A stretch of 64,000 nucleotides of DNA from Aliiglaciecola lipolytica (GCF_018860635.1 NZ_JAHKPT010000035.1:639395-703394), one strand, 5' to 3'. Shown: positions 1-10,239, numbered from the stretch's first letter. Program-made: numbers and translations. Notes: generated from the sequence alone by a model not told the origin.

Positions 1-527
1 CTTTGTGCAACTAAGGTAAATCTAAAAGGTTGGCTATGATATGAATTCCCTGTATTTACGAATAAGTATGGGGATTCTCGACAGCATTAATTTTGTGCTC
101 AATAATTATACTATTACTTAAGGGCAAATATGTTATGGGGTATTAAGTGTAAGTATGAATGCGGCGATTTTATCACTACATAAATAAGAATGGACAGCAC
201 AACAGGCTTTTTATTAAATTAACAACAACGGAAACATGAACACAGTAAAAAAGCGTTTGCGGCTGATAAGAACTCCATACACGTTAACTTTCAACGTTAG
301 GTACTTGTTTTTAATTCAGATAGAATAGCGAAATTCCAGACAAAGAATATTATACATTAGTTGAATAGCGTTGCTTTGCAACAGTACATTCGCTATTAAA
401 TAAATCGTTTGTTATCGACAATACATATATTTGAGGATCGATAATACGTATGACGGGTTTTGAGTTGATTGATGATGTTGTTGGGTTTCAATCACTAAAT
501 TAATCAATAAATTTAGTTTAAGCCTGC
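1..527. other. gene-free left edge
   Basis: No convincing reading frame, RNA gene or repeat family was seen here. The only structures are short: an interrupted inverted repeat (AATAGCG near 363 pairing with CGCTATT near 390) and an A/T-rich inverted repeat (ACTAAATT / AAATTTAGT) just beyond the stop of the minus-strand gene that ends at 528. The latter could weakly terminate that gene. Confidence 0.5.
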
Positions 528-3011
528 TCAAGTTTTTTTGCTGCTAACAGCATTTCTTATTAAGGGGAGCAGCAATAATATAAGCAAGCCTATATTTATC
601 GCACCACTTCCAGAGCTTGTATCTGTTTCGACATCATCGGCATCCTGAGTTACCACTAATTCTAGCTTAGAGGCCGTTTGGTTGATGGAAATTTGTAAGC
701 CTTGTTCGCTTAAATCAGCAACGACTAGGTTATCAAACTCACCTGAAATCTGTTCTGCCAACAGCAATTCGAAGGTGTCGCCACTATTTAAACTGAGGTT
801 ATCCGACAAGCTTACTTGCAGTGTTCCTGCCAACGTGGCAATTGCACCAACATCTATTGATGTATAACTTACTCCTCGTTCGGCACCTTCAATTTCTATG
901 TGAAGTGAACTATTTTCAGTTAAATTCATGTTGCCTTGAATGGTCAATAGGCTTGGCTCATCAGTTAACTGTATATCGCCATTAAAAGTGACGGTGCCAT
1001 CACCTTGAATCGTTTCTTTACCTATAAACCTCGAGAGAAAATGTAAATTACTTGCCCCATTAACGGTAATCATGCCTTCGTTGGTCGTCTCAGCGGATAT
1101 CGTCAACGATTGATTTGCTAATACCTCTATTAGACCTTCATTTAACACCACTGAATCTAAGCTACCTTGTCCAAAAATGCTTGAACCAATATGCACTGTC
1201 AAACCTTCAGTCACGCTCAAAATACTATCTTGCAGAGTAAGATGAACACTGCCGGCACTGCCACCTAAAGTAAGTGATTTGATTGTTGTGTCGGCAATGG
1301 GACCTAGTATGTCGATATTCTGTTCAGGATTGATAATCACATCGGTAAATTGGTCAGGTAAGCCTCCAAAATGCCAACGTGACACATCATCCCAGTCTCC
1401 TTCTTCAACATCGGTTCGCCAACCAAAATCCGGTGTCCAAGCAAGAATCCCTTGATGACCATCCTCATATCTTACTTTGTATGCCACTGTACCTGTATCG
1501 CTTAAACCATTCGCTGGACCAACAGGATTATTATTAAAAAAAATCTCACTGATAACTTTACCGTTATGTTCTCGTCCTTCACGTTCTATGGTTTCATAAT
1601 GAATACCATCAGTGATAATCAAAATATCTTCGGTGCGTAAATAAGTACCTTCATCATCGAACACTTCTTCTAAAGCCAAATCGGCCTGAAATACCACTAA
1701 GCCATTATTGTTTATTGCCGGATCTTTAAAGTTTCGCAAAGTGCCGTCTTCATAGCTCATGTGTTTTCTCGCTATTTCGATCACCTCTGTTTCTGATGCT
1801 CTAAACACTCCGTCAATTTGCGAAGTTTCTGTTAATAAATCGACGATTAGCGCAAATTGCCCTAAATCGTTCAAAGCGGCACGTGGTTTAGCTGAAAAGC
1901 GGCTGAGTAAGTCGCCGTATGTGGCAGTGCCATCGGGGGTTGTTTGCCCTTTTAGTAAAATCATTTTGGTTGATAAGGTGTCAGCTAAGAACAATCCTGA
2001 GCCGTTGGCTAAACCGTTTTCATCTCGTAACAACGCCTTAAAGCCTATTTGCTGATGATTATTAATGCGAGCATCATATAATTCAGAAAAATAGCGATTT
2101 TCTATTTCACCGGTGGGAGCTATGTCACCTTCATGGACAACAAGGGAGTAGCTGGTGCCGGAAACTTTATATAAACCTGAATTGTTATAGTCGTCTTCTG
2201 AGTCATTTAAACCGGAAAATACTCCGTCGCCATAATCGTTAGTTTGTAGCCCGGCAGGGTGGGTTAAAACCCCACCATTTGCGGGATCACCTTTACGGAC
2301 AAGTTCGAAAATTGAGTTGTCGTTAAAACGTTTAAAGTACGCTGTATTGTCTAGTGTGTCATTTTCAGTATTGTTTAATGCGGAAAAAAATATGACGTTA
2401 TTGTTGCTGCTAATCCCAGCTAAACTAGCGATATTAAATTCACGGTATTCTCCATTAGATGATGGGACAGTAGCGCCTGCCTCGGCAACAAGAACAAAGG
2501 CGTTTACTGATTCAACAGCAATGATTGAGTTACCCAGGTCGTTAGAACCCGGCACCAAAGGTAACATCAAGGCCAAATTCGTAAAATCGCCAGCTGCTGA
2601 GTAACTTGGAGCTGGCGTATTGGTAATTTTAAAAGCGCTCGAAATATACAGATCGTTGAGATGAAACGAGCGATCACCAACGGTCAGAAATTGATTTTCT
2701 CTTACAACCTCTTCAAGCGTCAGCACCACTGGACCAAGGGTTCGGGGCACAAACATTCGATAAATTCCAGTATCATCGTTTTCACCTTCGCTGGTATTAA
2801 TTAAACGACTAGTAAATACCACCTCGTTGAAAGAATTAATTGTCGCACCTAAAAAGATATTAAATTGGCCATTATCCCCTGGCACAGTCTGTTCGGTTTG
2901 CGCAATTGTCTGTGTGGAACTTGCTAAACTAGACTGGCTTAGCATGATGCTCAAAAGGCTGGCTATACTGAATATCGAACAAACTTGATGTTTAAAATTC
3001 CATTTCTGCAT
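528..3011 (-). CDS. secreted NxxGxxAF-repeat protein with GlyGly-CTERM-like tail
   Basis: An 827-residue exported protein of unknown function. Residues 1-31 form a signal peptide (basic start, hydrophobic core, SSLASS cleavage region). The body carries repeated blocks built on N-x-x-G/N-x-x-x-F cores such as NDLGQFALIV, NNNGLVVFQA and SSNNNVIFFS, which match the tandem-repeat family called NxxGxxAF. From about residue 540 the sequence changes to beta-helix-like strands (SLTLGGSAG, LTVHIGSS, LTISAETT). The tail has a Gly/Ser-rich linker (SSGSGA), a hydrophobic stretch (NIGLLILLLLPLI) and a basic end, resembling the GlyGly-CTERM signal processed by rhombosortase, although it has single glycines rather than GG. 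It is divergent from the CadC-like regulator at 3377. A cell-surface or secreted role is inferred. Confidence 0.7.
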   Translation of the reverse strand: MQKWNFKHQVCSIFSIASLLSIMLSQSSLASSTQTIAQTEQTVPGDNGQFNIFLGATINSFNEVVFTSRLINTSEGENDDTGIYRMFVPRTLGPVVLTLEEVVRENQFLTVGDRSFHLNDLYISSAFKITNTPAPSYSAAGDFTNLALMLPLVPGSNDLGNSIIAVESVNAFVLVAEAGATVPSSNGEYREFNIASLAGISSNNNVIFFSALNNTENDTLDNTAYFKRFNDNSIFELVRKGDPANGGVLTHPAGLQTNDYGDGVFSGLNDSEDDYNNSGLYKVSGTSYSLVVHEGDIAPTGEIENRYFSELYDARINNHQQIGFKALLRDENGLANGSGLFLADTLSTKMILLKGQTTPDGTATYGDLLSRFSAKPRAALNDLGQFALIVDLLTETSQIDGVFRASETEVIEIARKHMSYEDGTLRNFKDPAINNNGLVVFQADLALEEVFDDEGTYLRTEDILIITDGIHYETIEREGREHNGKVISEIFFNNNPVGPANGLSDTGTVAYKVRYEDGHQGILAWTPDFGWRTDVEEGDWDDVSRWHFGGLPDQFTDVIINPEQNIDILGPIADTTIKSLTLGGSAGSVHLTLQDSILSVTEGLTVHIGSSIFGQGSLDSVVLNEGLIEVLANQSLTISAETTNEGMITVNGASNLHFLSRFIGKETIQGDGTVTFNGDIQLTDEPSLLTIQGNMNLTENSSLHIEIEGAERGVSYTSIDVGAIATLAGTLQVSLSDNLSLNSGDTFELLLAEQISGEFDNLVVADLSEQGLQISINQTASKLELVVTQDADDVETDTSSGSGAINIGLLILLLLPLIRNAVSSKKT

Positions 3012-3376
3012 AATTTTATCTAACGTGATATTGGCTTACTTAAAAGTGTAATAGATAGCTGCGTGTATTGATTGAATGTATCCACGGATTTTTAGTATTC
3101 CCAACACTCAATTTTCAATTTTCACTACGCAGTTTAGGGTAAGTTGAATCTAATCAAAGTGACTGGATATTGATTATGTGAGCAATAGAGTTACGAATCA
3201 GATACGCTAGCTGCTTTTATTTGTCTATTGAACAGGCTTTATTTATCCTAAATCAATGTTAAATTTCAGCGCGATTAGGATTCATTGGGCATTCTTTTTC
3301 TACCCCATTAGATTAAAACCATTAGCTAATATTTATGGATTATAATTAGTAAATCGGCGAACCTAAGGAGAGGGGG
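3012..3376. promoter_or_regulatory. divergent intergenic region
   Basis: This 365-bp A/T-rich gap separates two divergent genes and must hold both promoters. No RNA gene or convincing ORF was found. I could not single out a promoter or a CadC-type operator with confidence. Confidence 0.35.
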
Positions 3377-4945
3377 ATGATCTATCAATTTAATGACTAT
3401 CAATTAGATACTGAAAAAGTAGAACTCAGGTGCAGAGACGTTGTGATTGCCGTTGAGCCACAGGTATTCTGTTTACTGCAAGTGTTAATCGAAAATCGCC
3501 ATAGAGTTTTAAGTAAAGATCAACTTATTGACTTAATTTGGCAAGGTAAACCACTGTCAGACTCGGTGGTATCAAGCCGCATTAAATCTACCAGAAAGGC
3601 CATCGGTGATGATGGTTCCGCCCAAAAACTGATAAAAACAATACACGGTCGCGGATTTCGTTTTGTCGGGGATATTTCCACCTTAGATTTTCAAACTGAA
3701 CTAGCGACTGATTCTGTAAAGCCACATCAGCAAGAAATAGACACTGCCTCCATTCAAGACCGTAAACCATCGATTATAGTGTTGCCCTTTACCTGTATTC
3801 AATCTTCAAATGAATTCGCCATATTGCCTGAAGGATTTGTAATCGACATCATTTTAGGTTTATCACGTTTGCGTTGGTTGAAAGTTATCTCCAGAGCAAG
3901 TTCATTTCAATTTAGTTCCGATGTTCAATGTGACACCATAGTTTCACATACGGGGGCAAAATATTGTCTTTCAGGTTGCATAGAAAGGGTGAACAAAAAA
4001 CTGACGTTGACCATAGAGCTGAGTAATTTGCTAAGCCAAGACGTGATTTGGATTGAGCGAATAGAAGGCAAGCTAGATGATATTCATCAAATGCGTACAG
4101 ATATTGTCAATAAAGCCGTGGCAACATTAGAGGTACAAATATCGACTAATGAAGCGCAAATTGCACAACTTTCACCGATTGAAAATTTGGATGCTTGGGC
4201 GGCGTATCATTTAGGCATGGCTCACCTCTATCGTTTTACCCAGCTAGATAATGAGAAAGCCATTAGCTTGTTTACTCGGGCAATTAAATTAGAACCTATG
4301 TTCTCTAGGGCTTACGCAGGTTTGTCGAGTTGTCAGTATCAAAATGTATTTAATCGATATTCTGGATGCGATCCAGTTCTTGAAGCCGTTGAGGCGAAAA
4401 GAAGTGCGCAGCGAAGCATTGAACTTGATCCTCTAGATGCATTTGCTAATTTTGCCATGGGCCGTTGTTTTTGGTTGAGTGAGGGGCCTGAAGATAGTTT
4501 GCCTTGGCTAGAACGTTCGCTTTCAATTAACCCCAATTTTGCGCAAGCGTATTATTCCCATGGCTTAGCTTCTGTGATGTCTAATAATGCTAACGATGCA
4601 AAGCAAGATGCTTCCCAAGCTATAGAGCTCAGCCCATTAGATCCGTTTTTATATGGATTTTATGGTGTTAGGGCATTCTCATATATTTCTTCTGGAGATT
4701 ATGAAAATGCGCGAATCTGGGCTAATCATGCGGTTAGGCAACCCGGCGCTTTATTTTTGATGGATATTTTAGCAACTGTAGCTAACTCGTTAGCTGGACA
4801 TGAAAAAGAAGCCGCTTTCTGGGCAGCTAGAGCCAAAAAGAAAAGGCCAGATCTGGCCCATGATTATTTTTTTAGGGTACTTCCATTTACCCAAGGAGTC
4901 ACTCGCGAACGGATAAATCAGGCACTGAACAAGCATAACCTATAA
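3377..4945 (+). CDS. CadC-like winged-helix regulator with TPR domain
   Basis: A 522-residue transcription regulator. The first ~100 residues are an OmpR/PhoB-type winged helix (QVFCLLQVLIENR, VLSKDQLIDLIW, VSSRIKSTRKAIGDDG, IKTIHGRGFRFVG). Residues ~125-255 resemble the TolB-like domain found in many CadC-like or adenylate-cyclase-associated proteins (IIVLPFTCIQ start). Residues ~270-500 contain TPR-type helices (AYHLGMAHLYRF, AISLFTRAIKLEP, AYAGLSSCQYQ, AQAYYSHGLAS). No clear transmembrane helix separates the DNA-binding and sensory parts, so it is probably cytoplasmic, unlike classical CadC. The start is well supported by an AGGAGAGGGGG ribosome-binding site just upstream. It is divergent from the secreted repeat protein, which is the most likely target. 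The signal is unknown. Confidence 0.8.
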   Translation: MIYQFNDYQLDTEKVELRCRDVVIAVEPQVFCLLQVLIENRHRVLSKDQLIDLIWQGKPLSDSVVSSRIKSTRKAIGDDGSAQKLIKTIHGRGFRFVGDISTLDFQTELATDSVKPHQQEIDTASIQDRKPSIIVLPFTCIQSSNEFAILPEGFVIDIILGLSRLRWLKVISRASSFQFSSDVQCDTIVSHTGAKYCLSGCIERVNKKLTLTIELSNLLSQDVIWIERIEGKLDDIHQMRTDIVNKAVATLEVQISTNEAQIAQLSPIENLDAWAAYHLGMAHLYRFTQLDNEKAISLFTRAIKLEPMFSRAYAGLSSCQYQNVFNRYSGCDPVLEAVEAKRSAQRSIELDPLDAFANFAMGRCFWLSEGPEDSLPWLERSLSINPNFAQAYYSHGLASVMSNNANDAKQDASQAIELSPLDPFLYGFYGVRAFSYISSGDYENARIWANHAVRQPGALFLMDILATVANSLAGHEKEAAFWAARAKKKRPDLAHDYFFRVLPFTQGVTRERINQALNKHNL

Positions 4946-4949
4946 AATG

Positions 4950-5735
4950 TTAATTGCGATGAATTCCCTCAACATGCTGCATAATTGCTTGGTTGACTGC
5001 AGCCGGATTTTGGATAGGCCCCATATGCCCTAAACCATTTAACTGAAGCAGAGAAGCATTTGGCAGTTTCCCCGCCAGTAGATGACTCATGTGTTTTGCT
5101 ATCTCCACTGTTTTATCACCAAATATCAGCCTTACAGGACCTGAGTAAGGTTGATATTCAGATGGATATTCAACTTCAAATAAGCCATCTTTAAAGTCTT
5201 GGGCGGTAATTGTTGCATATTGAGCAAGCTGTTGTTGAGCGTCACTTCGTAACCTTTGCCAATGTCCCTTACCCATCCAAAAGTTAATGAATAATGCCAT
5301 GGCCTGCAAAGGTGAGGCATTGGTAACCTTGGTTGCCAGAGTCTGTATTTCATTTAACAATTGAACCCCCTTTTGATCTGTTGCTTGGCGAAATACGTCA
5401 AGTGATGTTGGTTCATAGACTGTGACACTCAAACACTTATTGGGGAAGATTTCAGCTAGTCGCAACGCGAGTGCACCACCAAACGAATGCCCTACTAAAT
5501 GGACAGGGTGATTTAACTGAATAAAGTCGTTCAACATAGGTTGCAAACGGGCCGTCAACCCCACACTAGGTGGGCTGAACTGACAGCCGTAACCCGGTAG
5601 ATTAGGCGAGATAACCTCACGATAGCCAGAATACGCTTTTCGCAAGGACTGCCACTGCTGTCCTGTGCTCGCCGTCCCATGCAGCGCAATAATGGGACGG
5701 GAGTTAAGGTTTTTGGGAATTTTAGTGTTCGCCAT
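4950..5735 (-). CDS. alpha/beta hydrolase
   Basis: A 261-residue alpha/beta-hydrolase-fold enzyme, cytoplasmic (no signal peptide). The oxyanion-hole motif HGTASTGQQW is at residues 19-28, the nucleophile elbow GHSFGG gives the catalytic serine, the acid is probably in FGDKTVEI, and the histidine lies in GLGHMGPIQ near the C terminus. The substrate cannot be read from the sequence. The gene starts 9 bp after the stop of the upstream methyltransferase, so the two are almost certainly co-transcribed. It converges with the CadC-like regulator with only 4 bp between the stops. Confidence 0.8.
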   Translation of the reverse strand: MANTKIPKNLNSRPIIALHGTASTGQQWQSLRKAYSGYREVISPNLPGYGCQFSPPSVGLTARLQPMLNDFIQLNHPVHLVGHSFGGALALRLAEIFPNKCLSVTVYEPTSLDVFRQATDQKGVQLLNEIQTLATKVTNASPLQAMALFINFWMGKGHWQRLRSDAQQQLAQYATITAQDFKDGLFEVEYPSEYQPYSGPVRLIFGDKTVEIAKHMSHLLAGKLPNASLLQLNGLGHMGPIQNPAAVNQAIMQHVEGIHRN

Positions 5736-5744
5736 TTTTACTGT

Positions 5745-6797
5745 TTAATCCGGACGATTTGCTTGAATAACAATATTAAATGGCGTGTCAGCGATTTTTT
5801 TCACATTCACAAAACCGGCTTCTTCAAGGACTTCTGACAAACGTTTTTGGCCAGCTTGCGCACCTAAAGCCAGCCCCACATCTTGAGAAAGTGAACAGGG
5901 AGTGCACACTGCCGTTGATGCGGCGTAGTACAAGCGACTGACTGGATTAATATTTTCTTCTACAGCATCACCTGCAGCCGGTTCAACTAACAACAAACTG
6001 GACCCAGGTTTTAGTGATTTTAATGCGTGTTGAGCCGCGCCAACAGGGTCACCCATATCATGTAAACAATCCATGAAACAAATCAAATCAAACCCGATTG
6101 ATGGATACGACTGTGCATCAATAGTTTCAAAAAACGTATTGGACTGAGCAGGCTCAGATGAAGCTCTATCCGTTGCTGTTTTGATAGATTCCAAATGATT
6201 ATCAAAGCCATAGAACTTCGATTGACGAAATGCATTCGCCATGACTATTGTTGATGCACCATGGCCACAGCCAACATCAGCAACCAAAGCACCTTCTTGC
6301 AACTTGGTAATGACGCCATCCATTGCCGACAACCAATCATTTATTAAAAAAGACTTATAACCTGGTCGGAAAAGTGATTCGCTGCCACAGAATAAACGAT
6401 GATGATGAGCACCCCATGAAATGCCCTCACCTGTTTTAAATACATTTTTAAGTAAGTCTTCGTCATGCCAAAGAGACGCTGCAACTTCAAGGGCAGGTAC
6501 TAAAAAAACAGGACTCTCAGGGTCTGCGAGAACTGGTACATGTGCATCGGGAAGTTGATAGGTTTTATTCGTCTTGTCATAAACAATATATTGTCCAGCC
6601 ACTTGGTTATTAAGCCACTCCCGAACATAACGTTCTGCCAATCCAAGTTTTTCTGAAAGGCTTATGGAAGTATATGGCCCTGAGTAAGCCATAGCTTCAT
6701 ATAATCCCAATTTATGACCTAAACTTGTCATTACACCCGACAAAGTGGCGCTCACATCGGTAACCACTTGACCTGCAAATTCTTCAGTAGTTTGCAT
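5745..6797 (-). CDS. SAM-dependent methyltransferase with N-terminal winged helix
   Basis: A 350-residue predicted class I methyltransferase. An N-terminal helical/winged-helix segment (residues ~20-90, containing LSEKLGLAERYVREWLNNQ) precedes a Rossmann SAM-binding domain whose glycine motif is VADVGCGHGAS. The acidic residue after strand 2 is in YGFDNH and the motif IV-like strand is FDLICFMDCLHDM. This architecture matches the Rv2258c-like family. AAGGAAAG lies 7-10 bp before the start. It forms a two-gene operon with the alpha/beta hydrolase behind it. Small-molecule methylation is likely but the acceptor is unknown. Confidence 0.75.
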   Translation of the reverse strand: MQTTEEFAGQVVTDVSATLSGVMTSLGHKLGLYEAMAYSGPYTSISLSEKLGLAERYVREWLNNQVAGQYIVYDKTNKTYQLPDAHVPVLADPESPVFLVPALEVAASLWHDEDLLKNVFKTGEGISWGAHHHRLFCGSESLFRPGYKSFLINDWLSAMDGVITKLQEGALVADVGCGHGASTIVMANAFRQSKFYGFDNHLESIKTATDRASSEPAQSNTFFETIDAQSYPSIGFDLICFMDCLHDMGDPVGAAQHALKSLKPGSSLLLVEPAAGDAVEENINPVSRLYYAASTAVCTPCSLSQDVGLALGAQAGQKRLSEVLEEAGFVNVKKIADTPFNIVIQANRPD

Positions 6798-7042
6798 TTT
6801 TGCTTTCCTTATTTGGTTAAGTTAAAAATTTTATTGTGTTGAAATCACCTAACTAGATTAGGTTAATGGCAATTGGCAAACTTGAAGATCAGCTGATCAT
6901 TTTATGAAGAATCGATGGAAAGGGCAGTTAACAGTGTTTTGGGGTTGATAAACAGTATAAATACTGTTGAACACAGCTTCAGCTTTAGTACTAAGAGGTT
7001 ATACTGAAATTATCCGCTATGTAGATATTAAGGTGCCAAACA

Positions 7043-8095
7043 ATGGACTATCTAATCTGGTTCGGAATTATTTTTTGCTTGGTACAATCGGCTATTTTTT
7101 CAGGTTTAAACCTTGCCTACTTTAGCATCAGTCGTTTGCGTCTTGAGATTGAGGTAGCTAACGGTAATACCGCTGCGGCAACAATTTTGTGCTTACGTAA
7201 AGATTCCAATTTTTTGCTAACAACGATTCTGTGGGGGAATGTTGGTATCAACGTATTGCTAACACTTCTGTCTAATTCTGTGATGGCAGGTCTTGTCGCC
7301 TTTCTGTTTAGCACTGTTGTCATTACAATTGGGGGAGAAATAGCACCGCAGGCGTATTTTTCCAGAAATGCATTACGAATGGCATCGATGTTGACGCCCG
7401 TTTTACGTGTTTACCAGTTCGTTTTATATATTATTGCTAAGCCAAGCGCGTTGATTCTTGATTTATGGCTCGGTAAAGAAAGTGTTCAGTACTTTCGTGA
7501 ACGTGAACTGCGTCAATTATTGCATAAACATATTGATGCAGAGGATTCAGACGTTGATGTTATCGAAGGAATTGGCGCACTTAATTTTCTTGCCCTTGAT
7601 GATGTGCCGGTATCTGAAGAAGGGGAAGTGCTATCTGAACAAAGTATTATTTGTGCTGATATTGTCGAGCATAAGCCTGTTTTTTTCGCAGGTGACCTCG
7701 CTCCTGAACTGATGCAAAAACAGTTTGCCCATAAATTGTCATCCATTGCACATCAGTGGATTGTGGTCACCAATAGTGATAACTATCCTGTTTTTGTACT
7801 TGATTCCGATGCCTATTTACGCAGTGTATTTTGTGCGGATGGCAAGGTAATTGACCCATTTTTGTATTGTTATAAACCGGTGATTCTAAAAGATCCTAAA
7901 ACACGGCTTGGTGCGGTACTAACATTAATGAAAGCCGAAGAAGATCTACACTCAGATGCGCCCCTTAAGCAAGATCTTATACTTCTTTGGGCAGATCAAA
8001 AGAGAATAGTGACAGGTGCTGACATTTTAGGACGACTGCTCAAAGGTATCGGACTTTACGACTCTCTCGATTTACAACAGCAAAAAGCAATGTGA
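7043..8095 (+). CDS. DUF21/CNNM-type membrane protein (HlyC/CorC family)
   Basis: A 350-residue inner-membrane protein. Residues 1-150 carry about four hydrophobic segments of the DUF21 (CNNM) domain, with typical features such as FSGLNLAYFSISRLRLEIE near the N terminus and GGEIAPQAYFSRNA before the last helix. The rest is soluble and would correspond to the CBS-pair region, but the CBS repeats are weak (WIVVTNSDNYPVFVLD, RIVTGADILG). The family is linked to magnesium/cobalt or sodium-coupled ion export in bacteria and eukaryotes. The ribosome-binding site is AGGTG. It stands alone and converges on mtfA. Confidence 0.75.
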   Translation: MDYLIWFGIIFCLVQSAIFSGLNLAYFSISRLRLEIEVANGNTAAATILCLRKDSNFLLTTILWGNVGINVLLTLLSNSVMAGLVAFLFSTVVITIGGEIAPQAYFSRNALRMASMLTPVLRVYQFVLYIIAKPSALILDLWLGKESVQYFRERELRQLLHKHIDAEDSDVDVIEGIGALNFLALDDVPVSEEGEVLSEQSIICADIVEHKPVFFAGDLAPELMQKQFAHKLSSIAHQWIVVTNSDNYPVFVLDSDAYLRSVFCADGKVIDPFLYCYKPVILKDPKTRLGAVLTLMKAEEDLHSDAPLKQDLILLWADQKRIVTGADILGRLLKGIGLYDSLDLQQQKAM

Positions 8096-8181
8096 TTGTC
8101 ACTCGTCGGCCTGTTTATTTGACTCATTTTGTGTTTTTTAATGATCAAATAACAATTATAAAGAAGCTAGAACCATATTGT

Positions 8182-9003
8182 TTACCAAAGGCTAGGATCA
8201 ACACGATAGAACAATCTTAATTGTTGATAAAGCTTTGGATGTTCATGCTTAAGTTGCTTGGATTTTTCAAAAAACACTTCGCTTGCCACTGCAAAAAATT
8301 CGGCGGGATTGGTGGCCCCATAGTAATCAAAAATTGAATGGGTTCCAGTTTTAGCATGCTGTTTCAATTGTTCAAATTGATCAGAAAAAACATCGGCCCA
8401 ACTTGCATAATTTTGATCTTTACCTAAAATTGGCGCGCCGTCGGCTAAACCGTCCTCTTGGTCTAGTTGATGTGCAAATTCATGAATCACCACATTGTGG
8501 CCATCATCAGGTAAATATGCTCCATCAAGGGTATCTTGCCACGACAATACAATTTTCCCAAATCCCCAAGATTCTCCGGACATAGCGACATTTTGAGTGA
8601 AGTGCACGCCGTCTGAACTTCTACTTTGCTGTTGTTTAGCGAAAGCACTTGGATAGACTAAAATAGTTCGCAGTTTCGGATAATAGTCAGTTTTCCGGTT
8701 GAGTAAAAGTAAACAGGCTTGGGCAGCAATAGTAACTCTAATTTCATCGGTAATAACAACACCATTGCAACCGACAAAGTTTTTTTCCGATAAAAACACT
8801 TGGATGTGCTGTTTTAGCTGCAATTGTAAGTCCGCAGGCATTTTTCTGAAATAGGGCATTCGTTGCTGCAGGACTTTTCGCCATGCCTTTGGGAATGGCA
8901 CACGATTCATTCTTTTTCGTTTGAATTCACGCCAATAGGGTTTGCCTATGATGAAGGCAATGATTACAGCACCGACTAACAACGGTAATAAAATAGGCAG
9001 CAT
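8182..9003 (-). CDS. mtfA: zinc peptidase MtfA
   Basis: A 273-residue protein of the MtfA (M90, formerly DUF980) family. One hydrophobic helix at residues 3-20 is followed by a basic patch. The zinc-binding HExxH motif is HEFAHQLD with downstream E residues in DGLADGAP...FFAVASEVFFE. In Escherichia coli MtfA binds the glucose-repressor Mlc and has aminopeptidase activity, linking it to phosphotransferase sugar uptake; here only the family is certain. Length is normal (265-280). Confidence 0.85.
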   Translation of the reverse strand: MLPILLPLLVGAVIIAFIIGKPYWREFKRKRMNRVPFPKAWRKVLQQRMPYFRKMPADLQLQLKQHIQVFLSEKNFVGCNGVVITDEIRVTIAAQACLLLLNRKTDYYPKLRTILVYPSAFAKQQQSRSSDGVHFTQNVAMSGESWGFGKIVLSWQDTLDGAYLPDDGHNVVIHEFAHQLDQEDGLADGAPILGKDQNYASWADVFSDQFEQLKQHAKTGTHSIFDYYGATNPAEFFAVASEVFFEKSKQLKHEHPKLYQQLRLFYRVDPSLW

Positions 9004-9280
9004 GAGTATCTTTTAAAAATCGTATTGATTGTTAAATAGGTATTAGCTAAGCGCTTTTCAAGCATTGACTAAACTTCTATTCTTTTCAAAACCTGAGGTG
9101 ACGGTATATTGTGAGACTTTTTATTGAATAGTTTTTTTGACTGACAGGCTCGCGCTTAATTCATTTAGACATAAATTTTAAATCTATTTTTGCAATGTGG
9201 TTCTTCGCGGTGTCAGTGAGTTCCAAGGTATTTTAATAAAACCTAATGGTGCCATTATCATTGCTTAAAACAAACAGCAT

Positions 9281-9316
9281 TAAAAAGGCCAAACAATTTT
9301 CACCTTGTTTGGCCTT
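9281..9316 (-). terminator. intrinsic terminator of yghU
   Basis: Read on the minus strand, AAGGCCAAACA and TGTTTGGCCTT form a perfect 11-bp stem with a 10-nt loop, followed by a run of T. It lies 30 bp beyond the stop of the glutathione transferase gene at 9346. Confidence 0.8.
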
Positions 9317-9345
9317 AGAGCAGTTCGCGTTTATTAGGTGGACTA

Positions 9346-10203
9346 TTACGCGGGTTGTAACTTTAAGACGTTATCTATATCTTCAGCATTGTGACGGTTT
9401 TCAAGCTGTTCCCAAGCTTCCCCCCAGTTACGATTTACAATACGGCCACGCTGAACGGAAGGACGCGTTAACATAGCCTTTGCCCAACGTTGTACGTGCT
9501 TATAATCGTCGACTTGTAGGAAATCTTTGGCATCGTAGAGGTTGCCTAATACAAGATTGCCATACCAAGGCCAAGTCGCTATATCGGCAATACTTAATTC
9601 ATCTCCAGCGAGAAACTCATTGTCTGCGAGTTGTTTATCTAACACATCTAATTGTCGTTTGATTTCCATCGTAAAACGATTGATCGGATATTCGTATCTC
9701 TCTGGAGCATAGCTATAGAAATGTCCAAAACCGCCACCTAAATAGGGCGCAGAGCCATGCAACCATAATAACCAATTCATCACATGGGTACGTTTTACAA
9801 TTTCTTTAGGCAGTAAAACGTCAAATTTTTCTGCTAAGTACACTAAAATGGAAGCTGATTCAAAAATTGGCAAGGCTTCATCATAGGAGTGATCTACCAA
9901 CACTGGTATTTTGGAGTTAGGGTTGAGTGCCACAAAACCAGATGAAAATTGATCACCCTCACCGATCTTGATCATATGCGCATCGTATTCGGCATCTTTG
10001 CCTAATGCTAACAACTCTTCCAACATGATAGTGATTTTTTGACCATTGGGTGTACCCATTGAGTATAGCTGTAATGGATGTTTACCAAGGGGCAGTGCTT
10101 TTTCGTGTGTCGCGCCTGACACTGGGCGATTGATACTTGCCCATTTACCGCCACTTTCAGCATCATGAGTCCAAATGTCCGGTGGTGTGTATTGTTTGTC
10201 CAT
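9346..10203 (-). CDS. yghU: glutathione transferase / disulfide-bond oxidoreductase YghU-like
   Basis: A 285-residue cytoplasmic glutathione-transferase-family protein that follows E. coli YghU closely: GGKWASINRPVSG, HEKALPLGKHPLQLYS, GTPNGQKITIMLEELLALG, FSSGFVALNPNSKIPVL, GGGFGHFYSYAPERYEYP. YghU-type proteins bind two glutathiones and show disulfide reductase and hydroperoxide reductase activity. The start was set at the ATG at 10203, which has AGGAG 8 bp upstream and matches the YghU N terminus; two upstream in-frame starts are less likely. It lies 36 bp behind the carboxymuconolactone-decarboxylase-family gene and shares its promoter, which carries two palindromic operators. Confidence 0.88.
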   Translation of the reverse strand: MDKQYTPPDIWTHDAESGGKWASINRPVSGATHEKALPLGKHPLQLYSMGTPNGQKITIMLEELLALGKDAEYDAHMIKIGEGDQFSSGFVALNPNSKIPVLVDHSYDEALPIFESASILVYLAEKFDVLLPKEIVKRTHVMNWLLWLHGSAPYLGGGFGHFYSYAPERYEYPINRFTMEIKRQLDVLDKQLADNEFLAGDELSIADIATWPWYGNLVLGNLYDAKDFLQVDDYKHVQRWAKAMLTRPSVQRGRIVNRNWGEAWEQLENRHNAEDIDNVLKLQPA

Positions 10204-10239
10204 TGTCATCACTCCTATCGTGAAATCTACTATTTTAAA

